DNA of 64,000 nt from Paenisporosarcina sp. FSL H8-0542 (GTDB lineage Bacteria; Bacillota; Bacilli; Bacillales_A; Planococcaceae): positions 1,085,001-1,149,000 of the forward strand of contig NZ_CP152050.1 in NCBI RefSeq assembly GCF_038632915.1. The letters are read 5' to 3'. The notes beneath the pieces are model-generated. The model did no database searches, was not told the origin of the DNA, and saw only the letters and a program-made list of their open reading frames with translations. Made by a program: the position numbers and the translations under genes. Below, in pieces: positions 37,219-46,561 of this stretch. Every line of letters starts with the position of its first letter. Within the stretch, counting starts at the first letter, position 1.

Positions 37219-37881
37219 ATGGGAAAAGTAAATGTTAGGGATCGTATAGCTATTCGAGCTGAACAAGAAATTGAAGACGGAAACTACGTGAACTTAGGAA
37301 TTGGGATGCCAACTTTGGTTGCAAACTATATTTCTCCTAACAAAACAGTAGTTTTACAATCTGAAAACGGATTACTAGGTATCGGACCGTATCCAACAGA
37401 AAATGAAGTTGATCCTGACTTGATTAACGCAGGAAAGGAAACGGTTACAACAATTCCAGGTTCTGCATTTTTCACAAGTGCTGAGTCGTTTGCCATGATT
37501 CGTGGTGGACATGTTGACGTTGCTATTTTAGGTGGTATGGAAGTTTCAGAGACTGGCGATTTAGCAAACTGGATGATTCCAGGCAAAATGATTAAAGGCA
37601 TGGGCGGCGCAATGGATTTAGTTCATGGTGCCAAGAAAATCATCGTGATTATGGACCATGTTGCAAAAGATGGGTCAGCCAAAATCAAGAAACAATGTGA
37701 TCTCCCGTTAACCGGTAAAGGCGTAGTAAATAAAATAATTACAGAACGTGCTTTGATTGAAGTAACACCAACTGGATTGGTTCTAAAAGAAGTTTTTGAA
37801 GGGTTCTCTGTTCAAGACGTCATTGATTCTACAGAAGCTTCTTTAAATGTGGATAATGTAAAAGAAAACGTCCAGTTCTAA
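37219..37881 (+). CDS. scoB: 3-oxoacid CoA-transferase subunit B
   Basis: 220 residues. The catalytic glutamate lies in SENGLLGIG near residue 49, with NLGIGMPTL near 28 and [14 protein letters not shown] near 95. Follows scoA by 20 bases with the SD CAGGAGGAG. Acts as the partner subunit of ScoA. Confidence 0.95.
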   Translation: MGKVNVRDRIAIRAEQEIEDGNYVNLGIGMPTLVANYISPNKTVVLQSENGLLGIGPYPTENEVDPDLINAGKETVTTIPGSAFFTSAESFAMIRGGHVDVAILGGMEVSETGDLANWMIPGKMIKGMGGAMDLVHGAKKIIVIMDHVAKDGSAKIKKQCDLPLTGKGVVNKIITERALIEVTPTGLVLKEVFEGFSVQDVIDSTEASLNVDNVKENVQF

Positions 37882-37915
37882 AACGTCTTAATAAAATTTC
37901 GGGGGAAATTTATTA

Positions 37916-39256
37916 ATGGATACTAGTATTGTATTAAGTATGATCGGCCTCCTTGGTGGACTAGCTTTACTCATTTTCTTAACATTAAAAGGTGTAAATA
38001 TTCTTATTGGTGGTCCCATTTCTGCATTATTCGTTGCCGTCATGAGTGGTCTGCCATTATTTCCTCAGTTGGTTGAAGAAGGAGCAGCAAACTTTGTTAC
38101 CAGTTATATGACAGGTTTTACATCATTCATTTTAGCTTGGTACCTAATGTTCTTACTTGGGGCTGTTTTTGGAAAAGTAATGGAAGACAGTGGTGCTGCA
38201 GATTCAGTTGCCAAATGGTTTGTAGCAAAATTAGGCATGAAGTTTGCCGTGCTTGCAATTGTACTTGCATGTGCAGCTTTAACTTACGGCGGTGTTAGTT
38301 TGTTCGTCGTAGCATTCTCTGTATATCCAATGGCTATCTCTTTATTTAAACAAGCAGATTTACCACGTCGTTTTATTCCGGCGACATTAGCTTTAGGATC
38401 TGTCACATTTACAATGACTTCTGCAGGTTCTCCAGAAATTCAAAACTGGATTCCAATTCCATATTTAAAGACAGATCAGTTTGCAGGTTGGGAAGTCAGT
38501 TTAATTGTAGCTGCTTTCATGGCAGTTTTCGGTTATTGGTGGTTGAAAAAACTTATCACGAAAGCAGTCAATAAAGGTGAACGTTTTGAAGATCGTGAAA
38601 CGGATCCAACTTTTGATGTAAACCGTCCATTGCCAAATCCATTCCTATCTATGATTCCATTATTGGTTGTATTGGGTATTTCGTTCATTTTCCACAATGA
38701 ATTAAAAACTTCCGCATTAATTGTTGCCTTGCTGGGTGGAATTATTGCAACGTTTATCGTTAGTTGGAAATACTTTAAATCACCTTGGGAAGCAGTTTCT
38801 GCAGGTACTGTAGGTGCTATTATCGCTATTGGTAACACGGCTGCGGTTGTAGGCTTCGGTGGAGTTGCAAAATCTGTGCCTGCATTTCAGGTAGCAGTTG
38901 ATGCAATGACCAGCATTCCTGGTTCTCCTTTAATCGGAGCAGCTGTAGCGGTATCAGTAATTGCAGGTATGACTGGTTCAGCTTCTGGTGGGCAAGCTAT
39001 AGCATTACCATTATTAGCACCAGGTTATATGGATGCTGGTGTTAACCCTGAAGCGTTACACCGTGTTGTGGCCATTTCATCTGGAGCGCTTGATTCATTG
39101 CCACACAATGGCTATGTAGTCACAACTATTCATTCCATTTGTGGTGAGAAATATAGCCAAGCATATTGGGCAGTAGCTGCAACTACAGTTGTTACACCAG
39201 CAATCGGTGTAGTAATTGCGATTATACTTTTCTCGTTTGGTTTTGGAATTAATTAA
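37916..39256 (+). CDS. GntP family permease, probable 3-hydroxybutyrate/acetoacetate transporter
   Basis: 446 residues with about twelve membrane segments. GntP-type blocks: GKVMEDSGAADSVA near 85, TYGGVSLFVVAF, and GMTGSASGGQAIALPLLAP near 350. Homologous in type and context to B. subtilis YxjC. Substrate inferred from the operon. A hairpin follows within the operon. Confidence 0.88.
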   Translation: MDTSIVLSMIGLLGGLALLIFLTLKGVNILIGGPISALFVAVMSGLPLFPQLVEEGAANFVTSYMTGFTSFILAWYLMFLLGAVFGKVMEDSGAADSVAKWFVAKLGMKFAVLAIVLACAALTYGGVSLFVVAFSVYPMAISLFKQADLPRRFIPATLALGSVTFTMTSAGSPEIQNWIPIPYLKTDQFAGWEVSLIVAAFMAVFGYWWLKKLITKAVNKGERFEDRETDPTFDVNRPLPNPFLSMIPLLVVLGISFIFHNELKTSALIVALLGGIIATFIVSWKYFKSPWEAVSAGTVGAIIAIGNTAAVVGFGGVAKSVPAFQVAVDAMTSIPGSPLIGAAVAVSVIAGMTGSASGGQAIALPLLAPGYMDAGVNPEALHRVVAISSGALDSLPHNGYVVTTIHSICGEKYSQAYWAVAATTVVTPAIGVVIAIILFSFGFGIN

Positions 39257-39262
39257 ATGAAC

Positions 39263-39290
39263 TCAGCCGCCTAGTGCGGCTGATTTTTTT
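39263..39290 (+). terminator. Terminator-like hairpin inside the operon
   Basis: TCAGCCGC-CTAGT-GCGGCTGA followed by seven T, directly before the SD of the dehydrogenase gene. It should reduce readthrough. Confidence 0.85.
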
Positions 39291-39300
39291 GGAGGGAAAT

Positions 39301-40071
39301 ATGATGGTAAAAGATAAAGTGTTATTCATTACTGGTGCAGCACAAGGAATCGGTTTTCAAATAGCACAAGAGTTTGCACAAGCTGGCGCCAAAGTGGTGT
39401 TGACTGATTTGAATGAAGAAAAAGTAAAAGAAGCAGCGGCTTCACTTGGTTCAGGTGCAATCGGCTTAAAATGTGACGTAACTGTTGAAGAGGAAATTAT
39501 CATTTCAATCGATGAAACCATCAGACAATTTGGCAAGCTTGATATTTTAATCAACAATGCTGGTATGCAACACGTTGCCATGTTGGAAGATTTCCCAACT
39601 GCACGTTTTGAATTGCTTATAAAAATCATGCTCACTGCTCCATTTATTGCCACGAAAAATGTATTGCCACATATGCGCAAACAAGGCTTCGGCCGTATTA
39701 TCAATATGGCCTCAATCAACGGATTAGTAGGGTTTGCTGGTAAATCAGCCTATAACTCGGCCAAGCATGGCGTGATTGGATTGACGAAAGTTACAGCTCT
39801 TGAAACAGCAGTGGACGGCATTACCGTAAATGCAATTTGCCCAGGTTATGTGGACACGCCACTTGTGCGTAATCAGTTGCAAGATTTGGCTACAACTCGC
39901 AATGTGCCCCTTGAATCAGTGCTTGAAGAAGTTATTTATCCGTTGGTTCCACAAAAACGTTTACTGGATGTAAAAGAAATCGCGGATTTAGCAATGTTCT
40001 TATCCAGCGAATCGGCAAAAGGCATGACGGGACAGGCAGTTGTCCTGGACGGCGGATATACTGTTCAATAA
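39301..40071 (+). CDS. 3-hydroxybutyrate dehydrogenase (SDR family)
   Basis: 256 residues. Classical short-chain dehydrogenase: TGAAQGIGFQIA near residue 12, NNAGMQHVA near 90, catalytic Ser (MASINGLVG) and YNSAKHG (Tyr-x-x-x-Lys), and CPGYVDTPLV. Oxidises 3-hydroxybutyrate to acetoacetate with NAD+, which ScoAB then activates. Similar to B. subtilis YxjF. Start ATG 39301 after GGAGG; the second ATG three bases later is equally possible. Confidence 0.93.
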   Translation: MMVKDKVLFITGAAQGIGFQIAQEFAQAGAKVVLTDLNEEKVKEAAASLGSGAIGLKCDVTVEEEIIISIDETIRQFGKLDILINNAGMQHVAMLEDFPTARFELLIKIMLTAPFIATKNVLPHMRKQGFGRIINMASINGLVGFAGKSAYNSAKHGVIGLTKVTALETAVDGITVNAICPGYVDTPLVRNQLQDLATTRNVPLESVLEEVIYPLVPQKRLLDVKEIADLAMFLSSESAKGMTGQAVVLDGGYTVQ

Positions 40072-40074
40072 ATC

Positions 40075-40103
40075 TTGTGCTTTTTGAAAACTTCGATTAC
40101 AAT
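40075..40103 (+). promoter_or_regulatory. Promoter of the leuS leader
   Basis: TTGTGC at 40075-40080, 17-base spacer, TACAAT at 40098-40103. It starts immediately after the preceding stop codon. Confidence 0.65.
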
Positions 40104-40109
40104 AAAAAA

Positions 40110-40320
40110 CAATAGTGTAAGACTGTGAAAAGGATCAGTAAATAATGTTGTGTTTTGTAGAGAGCCGACGGTTGGTGCAAGTCGGTATCACAAATTATTG
40201 AACTCGCCTTGGAGTCTGCAGTGGTGAAGTAGTAGTAACCGGTGCCGTTTTCCGCGTTAAGGAAACAAGTTGAGCAATATTTGTTGCTAATTTGGGTGGT
40301 ACCGCGGGAGTATGCGTATA
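40110..40320 (+). ncRNA. T-box leader of leuS
   Basis: Stem I elements AGAGAGCCGACGGTTGGTGC and GTCGG, specifier region GAACTCGCC with CTC (Leu codon), and the T-box core TGGGTGGTACCGCG at about 40303. Uncharged tRNA-Leu(GAG) or a wobble-reading isoacceptor should stabilise the antiterminator. The leader boundaries are approximate. Confidence 0.93.
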
Positions 40321-40367
40321 ACTCTCGTCCCTTAGTCTTTTTTGACTAATGGACGAGAGTTTTTTTT
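40321..40367 (+). terminator. T-box controlled terminator
   Basis: ACTCTCGTCCCTTAGTC pairs with GACTAATGGACGAGAGT, followed by seven T. Confidence 0.93.
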
Positions 40368-40419
40368 ATTTTGGCTATGTTATATTTCTTTGTTGTTTTT
40401 TACTGGTAAGTGATATGGA

Positions 40420-40588
40420 GCAAAACAGCGAAGACTCCTTTGGGAAAGCGAGACAGTCGAGACCCCCCAGAAGCGAATATAGGAACGAAGGCTAGGAACG
40501 CCACCTCGTGTGGCAACGCCTTCGTGACCAACATCCTGTTGGCCTGAGGAGGCTCGACACTCGCCCAAGGAAAGCGTAGCTGTTTTGC
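40420..40588 (+). repeat. Structured interspersed repeat, element C, in the leuS leader
   Basis: 169 bases between the T-box terminator and the leuS SD. Outer stem GCAAAACAGC/GCTGTTTTGC, then CCTTTGGG/CCCAAGG, GTCGAG/CTCGAC, with AGACCCCCCAG and GAGGAGGCT as in elements A and B. The centre holds two more hairpins, ACGAAGGC...GCCTTCGT (with GCCAC/GTGGC inside) and CCAACA-TCC-TGTTGG. It should be part of the leuS mRNA. Confidence 0.8.
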
Positions 40589-40640
40589 GGAAAATCAACA
40601 GCATTGTTTAACAGAGCCTTTATTTTAAGGAGGAAAAGAT

Positions 40641-43055
40641 ATGAATTTTAAACATCAACAGATTGAAAAAAAATGGCAAACGTATTGGGATCAAAATAAA
40701 ACATTTAAAACTGGGGAAGATTCTTCAAAACCGAAGTTTTATGCTTTGGATATGTTTCCTTTTCCGTCAGGTGCAGGACTGCATGTAGGTCATCCAGAAG
40801 GATATACGGCAACTGATATTTTGAGCCGATTCAAGCGTATGCAAGGTTACAATGTGTTACATCCAATGGGATGGGATGCTTTCGGTTTGCCTGCAGAGCA
40901 ATATGCTCTTGATACAGGCAATGACCCTGCTGAATTTACGGCAAAAAACATTGCGACATTCAAACGTCAGATTCAGGAACTTGGATTCTCTTATGATTGG
41001 GAACGTGAAATCAATACAACGGATCCTTCTTATTACAAGTGGACGCAATGGATATTCCTTCAGCTACATAAAAAAGGATTGGCTTATGTGGATGAAGTGG
41101 CAGTGAACTGGTGCCCGGCACTTGGAACTGTGCTTGCAAACGAAGAAGTGATTGATGGGAAATCCGAACGCGGAGGGCATCCTGTTGAAAGACGTCCAAT
41201 GAAGCAATGGATGCTGAAAATTACAGCATATGCCGATCGTTTAATCGAAGATTTGGATGAACTGGATTGGCCAGAAAGCATTAAAGATATGCAACGTAAC
41301 TGGGTTGGCCGTTCAGAAGGAGCAGAACTGACATTCAAAGTGGATTGCACTGAGCACTCATTCCGTGCATTTACTACACGTCCGGATACAATCTTTGGCG
41401 CAACATATGCAGTACTGGCACCCGAGCATGCTTTGGTAAAAGATATTACCGTAGCCGAACAACGTGAAGCGGTAGAAAAATATATTGAATCTGTGAAGTT
41501 GAAAAGCGACCTTGAGCGTACAGATTTAGCAAAATCCAAAACAGGTGTGTTTACAGGTGCTTATGCACTTAATCCAGTAAATGGAGAAAAAATGCCGATT
41601 TGGATTGCTGACTATGTACTGGCTTCATATGGTACGGGCGCAATCATGGCTGTTCCTGCACATGACGAACGCGACTATGAATTTGCCAAACAGTTTGAAC
41701 TTCCAATAGTTGAAGTCGTTGCAGGTGGAGACGTTTCAAAAGAACCGTATGCAGGAGAAGGCGAGCATGTAAACTCTGATTTCTTGAATGGTCTGGACAA
41801 AACGGAAGCAATTGAAAAAGCGATTGCTTGGTTTGAAGAAAAAGGAACTGGCGAAAAGAAAGTAACATATCGCCTACGTGATTGGTTATTCAGCCGTCAA
41901 CGTTACTGGGGAGAGCCGATTCCTGTAATTCACTGGGAAGATGGTTCAATAACAGCTATTGATGAATCAGAACTTCCACTGATTTTACCGAAATCTAATG
42001 ATATTAAACCAAGTGGAACAGGTGAATCACCACTTGCTAAAATAGACGAATGGGTAAATGTTGTTGATCAGAAAACGGGCATGAAAGGCCGTCGTGAGAC
42101 GAATACAATGCCAAACTGGGCAGGTAGCTGCTGGTATTACCTGCGCTATATTGATCCAAACAATGATCAAGCCATCGCAGACCCAGAATTGATTAAACAA
42201 TGGTTGCCTGTCGATATTTATATCGGTGGAGCTGAACATGCGGTTCTTCACTTACTTTACGCTCGTTTCTGGCATAAAGTGTTGTATGATATTGGCGTTG
42301 TGCCAACTAAAGAACCATTCCAAAAACTTTACAACCAAGGAATGATTTTGGGCGAAAATAACGAGAAAATGTCCAAATCAAAAGGGAATGTCGTGAATCC
42401 TGACGATATCGTGGAAAGCCACGGTGCAGACACTCTTCGTTTATACGAAATGTTCATGGGGCCATTGGACGCGTCCATTGCGTGGTCAGAAAATGGACTT
42501 GACGGTGCCCGTCGATTCCTAGATCGCATCTGGCGCTTGTTCGTAAATGAAGATGGTACAATCAGCGGTAAGATTGTTGAGTCAAATGATGGAACACTCG
42601 AAAAAGTGTATCATCAGACAGTGAAGAAAGTGACGGAAGACTACGAAGGAATCCGTTTCAACACAGCGATTTCGCAAATGATGGTCTTTATCAATGATGC
42701 TTACAAAGCACCACAAATTCCTGTTGAATATGTAAAAGGATTCGTTCAGCTACTTGCTCCTGTAGCACCACACGTGGCAGAAGAGCTTTGGGAAAAACTT
42801 GGAGGCAGCGAAACGATTTCTTACGTGGCTTGGCCGACATTCGATGAATCCAAACTAGTGGAAAACGAAATTGAAATGGCTATCCAATTCAATGGTAAGG
42901 TTCGCACGAAAATGGTCGTTAGTAAAGATTTCACTAAAGATGAGTTGGAAAAAGCGGTTTTACAAGACGAAAAAGTGATTGAAATTCTTGATGGAAAAGA
43001 AATCAAAAAAGTCATTGCCATTCCTGGTAAGCTTGTGAACATAGTGGTCGGCTAA
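40641..43055 (+). CDS. leuS: Leucine--tRNA ligase
   Basis: 804 residues, bacterial LeuRS. HIGH motif as [12 protein letters not shown] near residue 50, KMSKS as [10 protein letters not shown] near 575, editing domain with [12 protein letters not shown] near 250. SD AAGGAGG. Controlled by the T-box upstream, with an inserted structured repeat between leader and gene. The stop overlaps the start of a small membrane-protein gene. Confidence 0.98.
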   Translation: MNFKHQQIEKKWQTYWDQNKTFKTGEDSSKPKFYALDMFPFPSGAGLHVGHPEGYTATDILSRFKRMQGYNVLHPMGWDAFGLPAEQYALDTGNDPAEFTAKNIATFKRQIQELGFSYDWEREINTTDPSYYKWTQWIFLQLHKKGLAYVDEVAVNWCPALGTVLANEEVIDGKSERGGHPVERRPMKQWMLKITAYADRLIEDLDELDWPESIKDMQRNWVGRSEGAELTFKVDCTEHSFRAFTTRPDTIFGATYAVLAPEHALVKDITVAEQREAVEKYIESVKLKSDLERTDLAKSKTGVFTGAYALNPVNGEKMPIWIADYVLASYGTGAIMAVPAHDERDYEFAKQFELPIVEVVAGGDVSKEPYAGEGEHVNSDFLNGLDKTEAIEKAIAWFEEKGTGEKKVTYRLRDWLFSRQRYWGEPIPVIHWEDGSITAIDESELPLILPKSNDIKPSGTGESPLAKIDEWVNVVDQKTGMKGRRETNTMPNWAGSCWYYLRYIDPNNDQAIADPELIKQWLPVDIYIGGAEHAVLHLLYARFWHKVLYDIGVVPTKEPFQKLYNQGMILGENNEKMSKSKGNVVNPDDIVESHGADTLRLYEMFMGPLDASIAWSENGLDGARRFLDRIWRLFVNEDGTISGKIVESNDGTLEKVYHQTVKKVTEDYEGIRFNTAISQMMVFINDAYKAPQIPVEYVKGFVQLLAPVAPHVAEELWEKLGGSETISYVAWPTFDESKLVENEIEMAIQFNGKVRTKMVVSKDFTKDELEKAVLQDEKVIEILDGKEIKKVIAIPGKLVNIVVG

Positions 43056-43222
43056 TGGAACCGATACATGTTGTCTTAATACTTGTCGTCATCGCATTTT
43101 CTTGGAAGATTTTCACGATTCTACGTCACCCGGAAATTTCTAAATCCAACAAAAGGATGGCACTCAGTGTATTTATCATTTCACTGATATCATTCGCCAT
43201 TGCACTATATTTTGCAGGATAA
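43055..43222 (+). CDS. Small two-span membrane protein coupled to leuS
   Basis: 55 residues beginning [20 protein letters not shown], then a basic loop (RHPEISKSNKR) and a second hydrophobic stretch (VFIISLISFAIALYFAG). The ATG overlaps the leuS stop as TAATG, and the frame ends just before a strong terminator, so it is the natural last gene of the operon. No strong SD of its own; termination-reinitiation is likely. No family recognised. Confidence 0.75.
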   Translation: MEPIHVVLILVVIAFSWKIFTILRHPEISKSNKRMALSVFIISLISFAIALYFAG

Positions 43223-43225
43223 GCG

Positions 43226-43263
43226 AAAACCCCAGTCATTTAAATGACTGGGGTTTATTTTTG
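43226..43263 (+). terminator. Terminator of leuS operon
   Basis: AAACCCCAGTCATTT-AAATGACTGGGGTTT followed by ATTTTTG. Confidence 0.9.
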
Positions 43264-43325
43264 TTGATTAGATGGTGAAGTTGCGATCGTTCCGAAAAAA
43301 GTAGTTGTCCCACATTATCTGTTCT

Positions 43326-43697
43326 TTATACGTGTTGATCCACGAGAATAGGATTACCGTCTGGATCTTCAATTGTAAAACTGGCTGGTCCAACGCTTGA
43401 TGTATCTGCTTCAGTCAGTATTTTAATTCCTTTTGCTTTAAGCTGATTCTGCAGTTCTCGAATGTCCGTAAACGTATCAAGATTCTCGGCATTTTGATTC
43501 CATCCTGGATTAAAAGTCAGAATGTTCTTTTCGAACATTTCTTGGAACAGCCCTATTACGCAACCTTGGTTCTTCATAATAAGCCAATTTTGAGTAATGT
43601 CCCCACCGAAGACTTCAAACCCTAAATCTTCGTAAAATGATTTTGATTTATTAATGTCTTTTACACTTAAACTTACAGAAAATGCTCCTAGTTTCAT
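43326..43697 (-). CDS. VOC family (glyoxalase/bleomycin resistance-like) protein
   Basis: 123 residues. Vicinal-oxygen-chelate fold: VSLSVKDINKSKSFYEDLGF at the N-terminus and ASFTIEDPDGNPILVDQH at the C-terminus, with the repeated beta-alpha-beta pattern. Related to small predicted lactoylglutathione-lyase-like proteins; substrate unknown. SD AGGAGG on the minus strand. Single gene, divergent from the next. Confidence 0.88.
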   Translation of the reverse strand: MKLGAFSVSLSVKDINKSKSFYEDLGFEVFGGDITQNWLIMKNQGCVIGLFQEMFEKNILTFNPGWNQNAENLDTFTDIRELQNQLKAKGIKILTEADTSSVGPASFTIEDPDGNPILVDQHV

Positions 43698-43865
43698 ATT
43701 ACTTCCTCCTATAGTTTTGAATATTCATGCTTTATATAAGTTCAGTATAGATGTGTCATTTGGAATACACAACATTCATCTTAAGTGAAGTGGACAGCTC
43801 CTCATACATTCCATGCTCAAGTGCTATACTAAATAGATACGTAGAAAGAATGGGAGGATAAAACA

Positions 43866-44963
43866 ATGAGCCAAACTAATCTTCTAATGGATTCTTTTAA
43901 ACAAACTAAATATCAAATTGATGGACACGGTACAAGAAATATTCAAATATTGAAAGAGGCATTCGACTCTTTCGATGGCCAGACAGTGAGCGATATGTAC
44001 GGAAGAGGTGAAATAATTGAAGCTTTTCAAGCCAAGATGGCAGCGTATTTAGGTAAAGAAACAGCTGTCTTCTTTCCAAGTGGCACAATGGCCCAGCAAA
44101 TCGCATTGCGTATCTGGTGCGACAAAAAAGGCCAGAGAAAAGTGGCTTATCATCCATTAAGCCATCTGGAAATTCATGAGCATGATGGCTTGAAGGAATT
44201 GCACCACATCGAAACGGTGTTGTTGGCGGACAAGAACAGGGTAATTGAACTGAATGATGTGCTAACTATGGACGAGGAAATAGCTTGTCTATTGCTGGAA
44301 TTGCCTCAGCGTGAAATAGGAGGTCAATTACCGACGTATGAAACACTCGAAAAAATATCCAGTCATTGTCGTGAGAAAGGAATCATGTTGCATTTAGATG
44401 GGGCACGACTTCTTGAAATACTTCCTTATTATCAAAAAACTGCAACTGAGATCTGTAGTTTATTTGATAGCGTATATATCTCCGTTTATAAAGGGATAGG
44501 TGGAATTGCGGGGGCTATTCTGGCCGGTGATCAAGACTTTGCGCAAGAATCAAAGATTTGGAAACGACGTCATGGGGGAGATTTAATCAGTCTGTACCCA
44601 TATATCATCAGTGCCGATCATTATTTTGATCAAAGATCAGAGAAAATGGGGCAATATTATGAGGATGCAAAGGAACTTGCCGGACTTTTCAACTCATGTC
44701 ATGGAGTGGAAACATTACCATTGAAGCCTGTTTCTAATATGTTCCACGTCTATTTTGGTGGCGCAAAGGAAACCATGGAACATTTGTTGGCAGAAATACA
44801 CATTGAAACAGGTATTGGTTTAACCAGGTATTTAAGAGAAACATCAGATGAAAGATGTAATTTTGAATTGAGCATTGGTGACTTGTATGAGAGTGTACCA
44901 AAAAGTGAATTAAAGCACGCATTTCAACTGCTGGATAAGAAGATGCGAGAGATTACGCAATAA
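43866..44963 (+). CDS. Threonine-aldolase-like PLP enzyme
   Basis: 365 residues, fold type I PLP enzyme of the beta-eliminating lyase / L-threonine aldolase family. FPSGTMAQQIALR near residue 75, aspartate in LHLDGARLLE near 178, PLP lysine in SVYKGIGGIAGA near 210, followed by RRHGGDLIS. Sequence is distant from classical LtaE, so the substrate is uncertain. SD GGGAGG. Single gene with its own terminator. Confidence 0.85.
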   Translation: MSQTNLLMDSFKQTKYQIDGHGTRNIQILKEAFDSFDGQTVSDMYGRGEIIEAFQAKMAAYLGKETAVFFPSGTMAQQIALRIWCDKKGQRKVAYHPLSHLEIHEHDGLKELHHIETVLLADKNRVIELNDVLTMDEEIACLLLELPQREIGGQLPTYETLEKISSHCREKGIMLHLDGARLLEILPYYQKTATEICSLFDSVYISVYKGIGGIAGAILAGDQDFAQESKIWKRRHGGDLISLYPYIISADHYFDQRSEKMGQYYEDAKELAGLFNSCHGVETLPLKPVSNMFHVYFGGAKETMEHLLAEIHIETGIGLTRYLRETSDERCNFELSIGDLYESVPKSELKHAFQLLDKKMREITQ

Positions 44964-44969
44964 TGTTAT

Positions 44970-45012
44970 GGAAAGGGGGAAGTGACAAAATCACTTGCCT
45001 CTTTCCTTTTTT
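44970..45012 (+). terminator. Terminator of the aldolase-like gene
   Basis: GGAAAGGGGGAAGTGA-CAAAA-TCACTTGCCTCTTTCC followed by TTTTTT. Confidence 0.88.
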
Positions 45013-45104
45013 GATTCTTATATCTTACTAGGGTTTAGAACCGTACGTTTGCGCTGGCCGCATGTTCCGCATGAGCCAACAAAAATAAGTGAGAAGTAAT
45101 TAAA

Positions 45105-45144
45105 AAACGGAGCAAAGTGACTGGATCACTTCGCTCCGTTTTTC
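45105..45144. terminator. Terminator of the YtfP-like gene
   Basis: AAACGGAGCAAAGTGA-CTGGA-TCACTTCGCTCCGTTTTT; works on both strands and lies just beyond the minus-strand stop. Confidence 0.88.
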
Positions 45145-45160
45145 GTTAGTTGTGGAATGA

Positions 45161-46450
45161 TTATTTATATTCAACCGGTACGTATGGAATCGTTTTTGCG
45201 TATTGCGCAGCGCTCATGCCAGCAATTTTCCCGGTAACGAGAGCAGAGGTAATGTTATACCCGCCAGTATAGCCGTGAATATCCAAAATTTCACCGCAGA
45301 AATACAGACCAGGCTTTTTCTTGGAAGCCATCGTCTTCGGTTCAATTTCTTTTACTGAAACACCGCCACCGGTAACGAACGCTTTTTCGATAGGTTGAGT
45401 GCCATTTACTTTCATCGTAAATGATTTCAACAAGCTGGCCAAAGCTCGAACTTTTTCATTGGACAGGTTAGCACCGATTTCATTCGATTCGATGCCAGCT
45501 CGATTTAATAAAAACAACAGCCAACGTTCAGGCGCAACGCCTTTCCAAACATTTTTCACTGATTTCTTGGCATCTTCTTTCATCAACTTGACCAGCATCT
45601 GGAAAGCTGACTCCGCATTTTCTTGCGGCAAGGAATCGATAACCATATCAACAGGGGATTCCCCGTTTTTCATGCGTTCTTTGACGACAAATTGACTGCA
45701 ACGTAAAATAGCGGGACCGCTTAAACCGAAATGTGTAAATAACATGTCCATTTGATGGGTAATCAACACTTTTCCTTTTTTATTCAAGACAGAGACCGCT
45801 ACATCACGAAGTGCGAGTCCTTGCAATTCTTTTGAGCGAATGAATTTTTCATCAGACAACAACGGTACTTCAGTTGGGTATAAGGTGGTGACTGTATGTC
45901 CTGCACGCTGTGCCCATGGGTAACCGTCGCCAGTCGACCCTGTTTGAGGGACAGCTTTTCCTCCGACAGCAAGTACAACGGCTTTACTTAAGATTTCTTG
46001 TCCACTTTTCAGACGGACGCCAAGAATTTTATCTTCGTTCATCAAAAGTTTCGCAACGGGTCTTTCGAATAGTACTTCTACACGCAACTTTTCCAATTGG
46101 CGTACTAAAGTATCGACAACATCCTGAGCCCTATTGGAAACAGGGAACATGCGCCCATGATCTTCTTCTTTCAGCTCAACACCAAGACCTTCAAAGAAAG
46201 TAATGATGTCTTCATTATTGAAAACCGAGAAAGGACTATACAGGAACCGTCCATTACCGGGTATGTGCTTCACAATTTCTTCCTGGGATAATCGGTTCGT
46301 AACGTTGCAACGTCCACCGCCAGATATCGCTAATTTTTTTCCAAGTTTCGTTCCTTTTTCAAGAAGTAATACTTTCTTGCCAATTTCACCAGCAGCAATG
46401 GCTGCCATTAATCCAGAGGGACCGCCTCCGACAATTATTACATCATACAT
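45161..46450 (-). CDS. ytfP: HI0933-family FAD-dependent oxidoreductase (YtfP-like)
   Basis: 429 residues. FAD-binding [19 protein letters not shown] at the N-terminus, GGGRCNVTN near 45, [18 protein letters not shown] near 160, and at the C-terminus [19 protein letters not shown] and [15 protein letters not shown] conserved flavoprotein of unclear substrate. I chose ATG 46450 (MYDVII). The upstream 14 codons are basic and run over a TATAAT-like promoter element. Confidence 0.9.
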   Translation of the reverse strand: MYDVIIVGGGPSGLMAAIAAGEIGKKVLLLEKGTKLGKKLAISGGGRCNVTNRLSQEEIVKHIPGNGRFLYSPFSVFNNEDIITFFEGLGVELKEEDHGRMFPVSNRAQDVVDTLVRQLEKLRVEVLFERPVAKLLMNEDKILGVRLKSGQEILSKAVVLAVGGKAVPQTGSTGDGYPWAQRAGHTVTTLYPTEVPLLSDEKFIRSKELQGLALRDVAVSVLNKKGKVLITHQMDMLFTHFGLSGPAILRCSQFVVKERMKNGESPVDMVIDSLPQENAESAFQMLVKLMKEDAKKSVKNVWKGVAPERWLLFLLNRAGIESNEIGANLSNEKVRALASLLKSFTMKVNGTQPIEKAFVTGGGVSVKEIEPKTMASKKKPGLYFCGEILDIHGYTGGYNITSALVTGKIAGMSAAQYAKTIPYVPVEYK

Positions 46451-46561
46451 GGGATAAACACACTTTCTTCTTTTTTCTTTATTATAAACCATTTGTGGTT
46501 TTCATGTTCGAGGGGTAAAATATCCTGTAGGTTTTAAAATTTAGAGGTCAGGAAGTTAAAC

